In this document: one piece after another, positions 33,501-40,500 of the stretch
Layout of the letters: each line of letters opens with the position of its first letter
How positions within the stretch are numbered: the first letter of the stretch is position 1
NCBI GenBank assembly: GCA_013396995.1
Contig: VWZP01009169.1
Location: forward strand, 1,147,697 to 1,211,696
Source: Dicaeum eximium
Taxonomy: Eukaryota; Chordata; Aves; Passeriformes; Dicaeidae
Length of the DNA stretch: 64,000 nt
Reading direction: 5' to 3'
The notes under the pieces: model-generated
Database searches by the model: none
The model's input: only the letters and a program-made list of their open reading frames with translations
What the model was told of the DNA's origin: nothing
Translations under genes and position numbers: made by a program

Positions 33501-34976
33501 TGATTCCCAGTTCTCACCTGAGCACTTTGGTGAACTCAGTGGGGTGTCTTGACTCCCACAAGCTATGTGTGCACCTCTGGTGTGGGATCATCCTTCCTGT
33601 GTAGAGGGAGACATAGAAATGGGGTTGCTAATGAGTACTTGGCTGTGAGTCTGAACTCAGATCCCTTTCACAGAGATGTAGGAGATTGTTCCTGTTTCTG
33701 CAGTATTGCAGTGGCAGTGGCTCAAGGGGAGAATCCAAGGGAGAGAGATCCAGAGTCCTCTCTGGCTGTATCTTGAAAGGAGGAGGCATCCACTTGGCTG
33801 GGTGGCTAAGGCTGTTACAAGTAGCAAGTGGTTCCTTTGGGTGTGAAAATGCTTTGTGTCCAAGCCAGAGAGGCATTGGCATTGTCAGCATGGTGGAAAC
33901 TACTCTGTATACGGAGAATTTTTCTGGGGTGCTGTAATTTCAGTAGGAAAGTAATTGATGGAGGGGTCAGAATAGAGCAACTTCTGGAGTTAAACTTCTC
34001 CTAGCAAGCAAAACCCCTGAAGTCTGAGACCAGACTTAATGTTGGCCTTTTTCCCCCCTGCTGCTTTCCCTGAAGTCCAGAGTAGCTGATAATTACCCCA
34101 CAGAGTTTGAAGGGTGAGAAATAGTAACAAATGCAATGAAAACCAAAAGATACCCCAAAGAAGTCATGGTGGCAGAAGGGGTTTGCTAGTTTCTCTTACT
34201 AGTCCCTCTCTGTGATGGGATAATTGGCAGTAAGGGAGGTTTCCAGAGGCAGTGTGTTGGCCAGAAAAATGGGAAGGAATCATAGGAGTGGTTAGCTTAT
34301 CAGTTTCCAGATAACAGACTGGTTAAGCTGAAGTTCCTCTTGCTCTTTCTTGTAGAATTAGAATAGGGACCTACAGGGGAGGGTGAATTCTCATTTCTCC
34401 TGCTGCTTCTTCAGGCCACTGCTGTTTGCTGGCGCTAACCCCCACTCAGAGCAGCTCGTGGAATGAAGAGCACTTACTTTTCACCTTCTTGCCTGCATGA
34501 GGCCTTGTTGTCTGCACTGCTTCAACCTAAACAAGGGGCTAGGTGGAGAGCCAAGGGTGTGTCTCTGCATGCATTGCTTAGCCTTGTTTTTCTGTGTTTG
34601 TGTGTATTTGTGTGTATGGTGTGCAAAGATGCAAACAAGACACTCAGCTTATCTGTGAGGAAGCCACTAATTCTGCTCCAAAATTGAACCCCTGTCTGAG
34701 TATCCCCCCTGCTCTGTCTAGGTGAGCCTGGGGGAATAGAATTCAGTGACTCGTTTGGGGGGTCGAGATTCTCAGCTGATTTGCCCCATCTGCACAGCAC
34801 TTCACCCCACCAGTGACGTCATGCCATGTCTTAACACCATGTGCTCTTAAACACATTAGCCACCACCCTTCCTTCCCTTTCCTGCCCTAGTTGCACCCTC
34901 ATCACAAACATTAACCCCTGTTCTTTTTTTTTCCTTCCTTCTCCTCTTTGACAGATGTGAAAAACCGAGACGGTGA
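15437..34976 (+). CDS. VEGFA: Vascular endothelial growth factor A, complete 8-exon coding region
   Basis: This is the secreted, disulfide-linked dimeric ligand of VEGFR1/VEGFR2 that drives endothelial growth, migration and permeability. Joining 15437-15502, 21205-21256, 26226-26422, 28125-28201, 28620-28652, 31356-31427, 32564-32695 and 34955-34976 gives 651 nt, or 216 residues plus TGA. Every intron has GT-AG ends, and exon lengths 52, 197, 77, 72 and 132 equal those I remember for mammalian VEGFA. Seen in the protein: a signal peptide (about 1-26), eight cystine-knot cysteines (52, 77, 83, 86, 87, 94, 128, 130), an N-V-T glycosylation site at Asn101, a basic exon 6 segment, a cysteine-rich C-terminal domain and a C-terminal Arg. 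Subtracting 26 places the cysteines and Asn at the human mature positions. Exon 6 and 7 skipping predicts mature 190, 166, 146 and 122 residue isoforms. Identity is near certain. Confidence 0.99.
15503..21204 (+). other. VEGFA: VEGFA intron 1 (5,702 bp)
   Basis: GT-AG intron with donor gtaagc and acceptor tttgcag. It begins in the promoter CpG island, passes through ordinary mixed sequence (about 15.9-20.5 kb), and ends in a second CpG island that abuts exon 2. A G-run-rich stretch lies at 18450-18500, and a short GCA trinucleotide repeat near 20803. It is several times longer than human intron 1 as I recall it (about 1 kb). No coding sequence is recognised within it. Confidence 0.9.
16281..16286 (+). 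promoter_or_regulatory. Intron 1 CACGTG site (E-box / HRE-like)
   Basis: gcCACGTGaaag lies about 780 bp into intron 1. Read on the - strand it is CACGTGGGC, which resembles the extended HRE core. A HIF, USF or MYC-type site is possible. Sequence alone cannot distinguish them. Confidence 0.25.
20560..21400. promoter_or_regulatory. Second CpG island surrounding VEGFA exon 2, possible internal promoter
   Basis: A discrete block of very high GC and CpG runs from about 20560, across exon 2 (21205-21256), into intron 2 near 21400, about 5 kb from the main island. Intronic CpG islands often mark alternative or poised promoters. There is one ambiguous base at 21378. The frame entering exon 2 is open from at least 20983. 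Promoter activity is inference. Confidence 0.5.
21205..21256 (+). CDS. VEGFA: VEGFA coding exon 2: signal cleavage region and mature N-terminus
   Basis: This 52 bp exon encodes residues 23-39 (LSKAAPALGDGERKPNE) plus the first base of codon 40. The acceptor is tttgcag|ttgtcg and the donor is gaag|gtaagc. The residues are the avian-type mature N-terminus. The exon lies inside a second, separate CpG-rich block, and the frame upstream of it stays open through the acceptor for at least 74 codons, which is described separately. Confidence 0.98.
21441..21492 (+). repeat. TA/TG/CA simple repeat in intron 2
   Basis: Alternating TA and TGTA repeats (about 21444-21476) pass into a short CA run at about 21480-21491, just downstream of the exon 2 CpG island. 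It is a microsatellite and probably length-variable. Confidence 0.85.
22372..22399 (+). repeat. Poly-T tract containing an N gap (22385-22394)
   Basis: About 13 T, 10 N and 5 T in a row. The gap is entirely enclosed by homopolymer, so it probably reflects unresolved tract length and not missing unique sequence. Confidence 0.85.
22870..22980 (+). repeat. Degraded MIR-like tRNA-derived SINE
   Basis: It reads gtcaggactcctgg, a middle resembling the ordinary MIR core, then catcagtttctcctctgtga, close to the 'cagtttcctcatctgtaaa' stretch of MIR-family elements. Similarity is by eye from memory of the consensus. Ancient MIR or AmnSINE copies occur at low number in birds. Confidence 0.5.
25081..25105 (+). 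repeat. Perfect 10-bp inverted repeat with 5-bp spacer
   Basis: gatcattata, then gtgca, then tataatgatc: the two arms are exact reverse complements. It lies in intron 2. It could be a chance hairpin or a palindromic factor site. Confidence 0.6.
26226..26422 (+). CDS. VEGFA: VEGFA coding exon 3: cystine-knot receptor-binding core
   Basis: This 197 bp exon encodes residues 40-105, most of the PDGF/VEGF homology domain. Six of the eight knot cysteines are here (52, 77, 83, 86, 87, 94), including the hallmark CAGCCGDEGLEC. Y-N-V-T at 100-103 is the N-glycosylation site. The acceptor is ttttag|ttatc and the donor is atggag|gtgagg. Cys77 and Cys86 match the interchain disulfide cysteines by position (human mature 51 and 60). 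The frame runs open for 72 more codons, counting its stop, past the donor into intron 3; I treat that as chance. Confidence 0.99.
26423..28124 (+). other. VEGFA: VEGFA intron 3 (1,702 bp)
   Basis: Donor gtgagg, acceptor ttccag. Ordinary mixed sequence with no repeat or gene that I recognise. The exon 3 frame stays open to a stop at 26636-26638. Confidence 0.9.
28125..28201 (+). CDS. VEGFA: VEGFA coding exon 4: end of the cystine-knot domain
   Basis: This 77 bp exon encodes residues 106-130 and two bases of Arg131. It begins IMRIKPHQSQH and ends KCDC, supplying the last two knot cysteines (128 and 130). Arg108, Lys110 and His112 match the basic R-K-H set that in human VEGFA (mature 82, 84, 86) contributes to VEGFR2 binding. 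The acceptor is ttccag|atcatg and the donor is tgcag|gtgaga. Confidence 0.98.
28202..28619 (+). other. VEGFA: VEGFA intron 4 (418 bp)
   Basis: Short GT-AG intron with donor gtgaga and acceptor ccacag. Nothing else is recognised in it. Confidence 0.92.
28620..28652 (+). CDS. VEGFA: VEGFA coding exon 5: linker, one codon longer than human
   Basis: This 33 bp exon completes Arg131 and encodes PKKDVKSKQE plus two bases of codon 142. The human exon is 30 bp, so the extra codon explains avian 166/190 residue isoforms against human 165/189. Human has D-R-A-R here, with plasmin cleaving after the first Arg; this sequence reads D-V-K-S-K. The acceptor is ccacag|accaaag and the donor is gaaaa|gtaagt. 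In 5-to-7 and 5-to-8 splices codon 142 becomes AAT (Asn) or AAA (Lys), both in frame. Confidence 0.97.
28653..31355 (+). other. VEGFA: VEGFA intron 5 (2,703 bp)
   Basis: Donor gtaagt, acceptor ttccag. The last 100 bases are an extreme polypyrimidine tract. A 297-codon open frame lies on the - strand (29303-30196), but I recognise no domain in it. No repeats stand out. Confidence 0.9.
31250..31355 (+). promoter_or_regulatory. VEGFA: Extended polypyrimidine tract at the exon 6 acceptor
   Basis: About 105 nt that are almost entirely T and C, with only a handful of purines, lead straight into ttccag|aaaatc. Typical tracts are 15-30 nt. Such tracts bind PTB and U2AF and commonly lie next to regulated cassette exons. 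Exon 6 is the alternatively used heparin-binding cassette, so a role in its choice is plausible but inferred. Confidence 0.7.
31356..31427 (+). CDS. VEGFA: VEGFA coding exon 6 (6a): basic heparin/matrix-binding segment, alternatively spliced
   Basis: This 72 bp cassette is a multiple of three, so skipping it keeps frame. It encodes a highly basic run (KKSKRGRGKGQKRKRKKGR) then YKPLS and two bases of Phe166. In VEGFA this segment holds the 189/190 form on heparan sulfate and cell surfaces. The acceptor follows an unusually long pyrimidine tract. The donor is agctt|gtacgt. Reading past the donor gives eight further codons and then TAG at 31450-31452. Confidence 0.97.
31428..32563 (+). other. 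VEGFA: VEGFA intron 6 (1,136 bp)
   Basis: Donor gtacgt, acceptor ttgcag. It contains a GT-rich microsatellite (31797-31848) and a short poly-T/CT tract at about 31927-31950. The first bases correspond to the exon 6b extension known in mammals but reach a stop after eight codons. Confidence 0.9.
31797..31848 (+). repeat. (TG)n microsatellite in intron 6
   Basis: TG repeats interrupted by GAG, CG and CA steps. It is a simple sequence repeat and probably polymorphic. Alternating purine-pyrimidine TG/CG sequence could adopt Z-form, but nothing here shows that it does. Confidence 0.85.
32564..32695 (+). CDS. VEGFA: VEGFA coding exon 7: heparin/neuropilin-binding domain
   Basis: This 132 bp exon completes Phe166 and encodes residues 167-209 plus two bases of Arg210. 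It begins HCEPCSERRKHLFVQDPQTC and continues through KCSCKFTDSRCKSRQ. The cysteines seen (168, 171, 186, 188, 190, 197, 209) belong to the compact C-terminal heparin-binding domain, completed by Cys211 in exon 8. The acceptor is ttgcag|tcactg. The donor gcag|gtttgt is weak compared with the gtaag/gtgag donors of introns 1-5. Confidence 0.98.
32696..34954 (+). other. VEGFA: VEGFA intron 7 (2,259 bp)
   Basis: Donor gtttgt (weak), acceptor gacag after a T/C-rich tract at about 34918-34949. A purine-rich agaaagagaga stretch lies at about 32722-32750, just after exon 7. No gene or clear transposon is seen. Confidence 0.9.
34955..34976 (+). CDS. VEGFA: VEGFA coding exon 8 (8a): C-terminal CEKPRR and stop
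   Basis: After the acceptor ctttgacag, the exon completes Arg210 and encodes CEKPRR and TGA (34974-34976). The terminal Arg is the neuropilin-1 CendR determinant, and Cys211 pairs within the C-terminal domain. This is the 8a form, where human reads CDKPRR. The base after the stop is G, and the frame remains open for 78 codons to TAA at 35211-35213. The mammalian 8b acceptor position downstream reads CTG instead of CAG. Confidence 0.98.
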
Positions 34977-35035
34977 GCAGCGGAAAAGAAGGGGAAACAG
35001 CCCTGTTTCTGGAGCCTGATTTCTCGCCTGGACAG

Positions 35036-35041
35036 AATAAA
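35036..35041 (+). terminator. Proximal AATAAA, 60 nt after the stop codon
   Basis: A canonical AATAAA hexamer (cagAATAAAag). The next 60 bases are A-rich and lack an obvious GU- or U-rich downstream element, so use is doubtful. If used, it would remove the whole regulatory 3' UTR. Confidence 0.3.
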
Positions 35042-36017
35042 AGAAAACAAAACACTAATCCAAATGAACCCTAAAAATGAAGGATCGGTAGAGCACAGCA
35101 CTTTCAGTACGGACGATGGACTCCGGAAGGAACATTCCCCAAGGCACCCGCCGCACAGAATTCACCTTTGGGTTTTGAACTGTTTTATTTTATTTTTCTT
35201 TTTATGCTGCTAAATAACAGAGCCAGGAAGACTTGTAGGGGTGTATTTGATGGGTTTTCCCATGCATACATATATATGTGTGTATNATTTTTTTTAACAT
35301 TGCTAATGTTATTGGTGTCTTCACTGGATAATATTCGACTGCTGTGGACACAAGCGGGCTACTTGGGGCATAAGAAACAAGCTAAGACTGGACTTGAGTA
35401 GAAGCGCTGGGTGTAAACTTCTTAACTCTAACTGACTTGTGCGGCCTCCGCTGTTTCTCTGTAGAGTGTGCTGTACCACAAACCACCTTCTCCTTGCCTG
35501 GGACAGGGAGGAGAGGTGATGGAGAGGATGGGCAGGGAGTTCCAAAGAGCGGCATCCTAGGGTGCGATGGGTCAAAGGCCAAGGAAATGGCCATCTCCGT
35601 GATCAAGGATTCCTCCTCCCCTCTCTTCCCCCAACCTTCGCCCTTACTCGTCTCATAACCTGCCTGCCTTGCTGGGACATGGGATGTCAGTGTACGTTTT
35701 GCGTTGACTTTATTCGCTGTAGAACCTTTGCCAGAGAGACACGCTGGCTTCTCTTAAGGATGGTGGGCAGCTGATGCACACTGACTTTCTGTTCAAGGAA
35801 TTATCACAGGAGTCTAGATTTCCCGCCCTTGGTGGCTGCAGAAGGACACAAGGTCTACAGTGTGCTGAAGCAAGAATGGGGACCGGTGCATAGCCACACA
35901 GTTGTTCAGCACTGTCTGCTTTCTTCATGCACAGAGCTGCCACTCAAGAGCATCCAAGATGCTTATGGAACATTTCTGGAAAGGGATATTAATCAAAAGT
36001 ATATACACAGTAGTGGG

Positions 36018-36137
36018 GGTGTGTGTGTGTGTATGTGAATGTATGCATTTGTGTGTATGTATGTATGTGTTTTTCTCTCTTTTTTATATATATATATTTA
36101 TTTTTATACATATATATATATAAAAAAATAATATATA
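36018..36137 (+). repeat. TG / TATG / TA simple repeat block in the 3' UTR
   Basis: (TG)n at about 36018-36035, TGTATG steps to 36070, a CTTTT stretch, then TATATA tracts to 36137. It is transcribed as UG- and UA-rich RNA within the VEGFA 3' UTR. Confidence 0.85.
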
Positions 36138-36397
36138 TGTATGCCAAGATTGAAGGGGGGAAAAAAGAAAGCAACTTTTGCTGCCTTCAGTTTGCGTGCC
36201 CAGTGTGAATGACCCATAAGAACGTCAAGATTTTTTTTTTTTTTTTAAATGACGTACTGTAAATATCAGGCCCCTTTTCCACGTCTTGGGCTAGGGAATC
36301 AAATGTGAAGACAGCTGGAGTCCCTTAGCTGTGTCGTGAGGTTCTTGGCTATGTGTGTATCTGCAGTGTAGGCTGTGGTGTACGTGAAACCCACCTT

Positions 36398-36398
<1 letters not shown>

Positions 36399-36431
<33 letters not shown>
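36399..36431 (+). repeat. (CA)n repeat in the 3' UTR
   Basis: cacacgcgcgcacacacaca and further CA units. In human VEGFA a CA-rich 3' UTR element is bound by hnRNP L under hypoxia. Functional equivalence here is inference. Confidence 0.85.
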
Positions 36432-36490
36432 CCCTGAAAGTGTGTTTGTACATCTATGTGGATATATATAATCTAGTTCTGTGATTAAAA

Positions 36491-36512
36491 TTATTATTAT
36501 TAATAATAATAA
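36491..36512 (+). repeat. Perfect 22-bp TTA/TAA palindrome in the 3' UTR
   Basis: (TTA) units followed by (TAA) units make a perfect self-complementary run. It can form a weak AU hairpin in the mRNA, and it sits next to gattaaaa. Confidence 0.7.
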
Positions 36513-36930
36513 TCAAAAAGGTACTCGGTCTGTGTCAGAATGCTGCCAAACATCATCTGCAATTGAATTTTCAACGCCTGATAATGTACAACACGGAAAG
36601 CTTCCAAAAAGACAAGACAGTCTAAAAACAGACTCACAACAAGCGACTACTAACCACTAGGATCTCCCCATCCGACTGATGGCTTTCAGAAGGAGAGAAA
36701 ACACACGGGTGGGTGCTTGCATCTGCAATGTAGAATACTCATGCTGCATCGTGTGCAAGATAAGAGGCTTCCGATCGGGGGAGGGAAGAGAAAGTGTTTT
36801 ATATACTTATTTAATATCCCTTTTTAAATTAGAAATTAAACAGATAATTTAATTAAAGAGTAGGGATTTTTCAGTATTCTTTGTTAATATTTAATTTCAA
36901 CTATTTATAAGCCGTACCTCCTTTTTTTTC

Positions 36931-37004
36931 TTTTTTTTTTTTTTNNNNNNNNNNNNNNNNNNNNNNNNNNNNNNNNTTTTTTTTTTTTTTTTTTTTTTTT
37001 TTTT
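36931..37004 (+). repeat. Poly-T tract with a 32-base N run (36945-36976)
   Basis: T-rich sequence flanks both sides of the gap, and the conserved 3' UTR resumes at ttttgtactgg. True length is unknown. It probably represents a lineage-specific or technically unresolved U-tract in the mRNA. Confidence 0.85.
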
Positions 37005-37518
37005 GTACTGGTTGTGTATAAATTTAACCTTCCTGTTGTCCCATCCCCTCTCTCCCCAATTGTTGGCAGAGTCAGTAGCATGTTATGGGCAGTTATTTAA
37101 TTAATTTCTCTAACACCTACCCCTACACATTCCTATTGAGACAACGGTTAGATATACATCTACATACTATATATATATTTGGCTATGTGTTTGTATATAT
37201 ATATATGTTTATGTATATGTGTGATTCGGATTAAATAGACACTACAATTTTTTTATATATGTAAAAAGAAGAAACAGGAAAAAATAGAAAATTCTACATC
37301 TTGAATCTCTCTCCTTTTTAATTTTAATATTTGTTATCATTTTATTTATTGGTGCTACTGTTTATCTGTAATAATTGCGGGGAAAAAAGATATTAACACT
37401 ACATATTGTGTCTAGTGAATTTTTTCAAGATATTCCTTAGTACATATTTATTTTTAAACAAAGAAATTACAGATATATCTTAAAACAACGACGACGAAGA
37501 CAAACAAACTTTTTTTGT

Positions 37519-37524
37519 ATTAAA
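37519..37524 (+). terminator. VEGFA: VEGFA distal polyadenylation signal (ATTAAA)
   Basis: tgtATTAAAgaatttaattc matches the final signal of the human gene as I recall it. Cleavage is expected about 15-20 nt downstream, near 37540, followed by a T-rich stretch (ttgatttcctttgccttctc). Confidence 0.8.
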
Positions 37525-37544
37525 GAATTTAATTCTGACCTTGA

Positions 37545-40500
37545 TTTCCTTTGCCTTCTCCTTCTGCCTTGCATCCTGGTTTTCTTCTGTTGTGTAACAG
37601 TTTCTCCAGCATTGCCTCTGGAGGCTACAGGGCATCAGCAACCTACCAGTTGGACTCTCAGATTTGAGCCCAGAGCTACCAAAAGCATCTAGGTACCCAA
37701 AACCCATTGAAATGAATGGGAGGTAGGCGCCAGAATCCTTGTGTGGAGCTCAGCCTGAGTTCCCTGCTTGGTCTGAAGAGGGTGGTGTGATGGGCAGGAC
37801 CAAGGGGGCAGGACTCCTGGGTTCCTTCCCAGCCTGGTGCTGAGCAGTGTGGTGATGGTCCCAACCCTACCTCTTGTCAGGAGCCAAGTCCCATGAGCGG
37901 GGTACTGTAGAGGCTTGGGTAGCTGCAATCCTGGTGGAATTTACAGTCCAAGGTGAAAGTAATGCTGTGACCCTGCCCTTCCTGGTAATGGACTTCGTGT
38001 TTGCAGTTGGACCTGTGTGTATGTGACTCACTGTCAGTCATGGCTCAGCCAGACCTCGCCATCCTGGACGACACTGAACAAAAAACTGTTTAGCTCTGAC
38101 AATGCTCATCACTTCATGAGGGATCTTGATATCATTGCATCTTCTGTGATGTGCTTTGGGGTCTAGGAGGAAAACCTTTGGCAGTGGTGTGATTTCCTCG
38201 TCATCCATGGAGATGAATGTGTCATGTGTCAGTCATCTGTCCACACTGGAAAGGAGCATGCAGGATGTTTCCTGGATGTCTGGGAGGCAACTCACTGGTC
38301 ATACAGACCACTGAGTTCATGGCTGCATCATTCCTGCTCCTGCAAAGGTAAAGAATCCGGCTTCTATTTAGGATGGACTCAGGCAGCTCAACAGGTGGAC
38401 CTGCAGTCACTGCCTCAGCAGAGGGTGGAGCGGAGGAAAGAGGATGAGTAACTGAGGACACTTTGGTTCATGGTGTTCAGTAACAACTTGTGGACTGCAG
38501 GAGTGAGCCATCTGGATGTTTCTGCATGAGGAACCCAAGGAGTTGCTTCCCTCGTATATTCACCACTGGCTTCTGTTCTGTGTGGATCTATGGGCTCTTT
38601 CGCTTGTGGCTGTGCAAGGTGATGAAGACAGCAAGCCTATCCTCAGGAGACCTGCACTGCCTGTTTGTGACCCGGGAAATGTTTACAATTGTAGTCATCA
38701 AATTGGAAAAACTGAAACCCGCAGGTAAGTGCTTCTCCCCTGGGCTGAGCTGGATGTGAAATCTCAGCATGAAGGGACCCAGGTCTCCTGGATGGATGAG
38801 TCAGCATGTTCCTGTCAGTCACAGCACATCAAACCCTCATCTGCACATCGGACCCAGCACATCAAACCCTGTCTCACCAATGGCAAGCTGGGCTGGCTAC
38901 TCCTGGTGCCCCTCTCTTTTCCTACCTCTAAGGGCTCAGAAGAAGTAGGATATATGCAGAGCGAGGTGATCTGGTAGCCGCCTACTTCATGAGACAGTGG
39001 CTGGATGGCGTATTTCAGATGGGACAGCTCATAGAATTTGTTTGTGGATGCAGCAGAGCCAAGGTAGCTGCCTCAACTGCAGGAAGACCCTGCCCAAGCC
39101 AGCTCTGATGGGAGTTACCTGGGGCCCTGGAAGCAGCCCAACTCACCTTTGTTCTCCAGGGTGGGTATAACTGGGCTGTCATCTCTTGTGAGGAACGTGA
39201 TTATGGTTTGGTGTTGGAAGTGAGCTCAGGCTGGTTGGAGAGGCTGTACATGATTGAGAACCCTGCCTTTGGAGAGGCTGGGACTGTAGGAGAGCAGTTG
39301 CCCCTCACCCTACCCAGAGTTCACACCTGGCTCGCCCGTGCCCTGGCCCGAGGTGAGGCGAGGACACGTGGAGGGAGGCCAGGTTTTCAGGCTGGCACTC
39401 TGATCTCGTCATACAGCCTTTCACCGCGTGCACGAGAACTTTCCCTGAAAGGCTTCTGGTCACGTCCACGGTTTGGTTGCTGGGTAATTAAAATGCTATC
39501 TTCAGGCAGCCAGCTGATGCTTTCCTCGTGCCTGCTGCATTTATTCTGTGTGATTCAGAAAGCGGAGGCACCGTGAAAGGCAGAAAAGGGTGCCCTGGGC
39601 AGACACAACAGAAAATCCCACTGGCAATGGAATAAAGAGTGCTTTTGGTTGGAAGCCCCGTCTGTCTCTCCCTTTTGGCACCTGCTAGCTGGTTTAACCC
39701 CTTGTTGCTGATGTCTTGTGCTGCTCGTCAGGTCTGTAAGTCAGCCAGGCTCTGCCTGGGCTCCACCACCACCTACAGTGTCTGTGTTAGAAATGCCTGT
39801 AAATCTCCCATCCTTCAACATGGTCTCACAAAGGACCTTGGAAGCCCAAAGGAAATTCATTTCACAGGACATGTCCTCCACTGTCTGCCCGTGGGACCTT
39901 TGGTAGTGAGAGATGGGTATTTTTATAGTACTCCATGTGGTGAGTGTGCAGCAGTCTCTCTGTGCTTGGGATGGCTGAAATTCAAGGCTAATCCAGATCA
40001 TCCAGCACAAGGTCTGCAGTTCTGATCTGGGCAAGCACCGTGCTTGCTCCCAGCTCCCCGTCTGGGACCAGGCCAGTGTGGCCCTGGTGGCACTGTGCCA
40101 CCCCACAAGCAGCTGCTGGCCCTTGCTGTGCCCCACAGCACCTGACACCCTGCACGATGGGGTGGCTGAGCTGCTGGCCATCCCAGAGCAGACAGGCACT
40201 TGTGCCTGGACCTCCAGCCAAGTACCCCATATCTTGTAAGAGGTGGGGAGTTGTGGATAAGAGCAGGGAGGTGATATCCCCTGCACAGCAGTGAAGGAGG
40301 GTGCAAAAGGAATTCACAGAGTGCCTGACCACAGCTTTGGGGAAGGCTTGCCCTTTGGTGTGGGGAGGTGGCAGGACCCCAGGGGCTTTGCATCATGAAG
40401 GGAAGAAGGGTCAAGTTCCCCTTCAAATGTCAGAGGTTTGCTGCCTGCCTATCTCAGGATAGTATCTCCAGAGGTGCAACTCACTGTGTGAGGTGACTAC

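Larger units (their letters stand above)
34977..37540 (+). other. VEGFA: VEGFA 3' untranslated region
   Basis: About 2.56 kb. The distal 700 bp closely follows the human VEGFA 3' UTR as I remember it, including blocks at about 36798-36820, 37150-37215 and 37375-37540. ATTTA pentamers lie at 36809, 36847, 36889, 36903, 37095, 37344 and 37446, consistent with AU-rich-element control of mRNA stability. Also present are TG/TA repeats (36018-36137), a CA repeat (36399-36431), an AT palindrome (36491-36512) and a poly-T tract with a 32-base N run (36945-36976). Confidence 0.9.
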
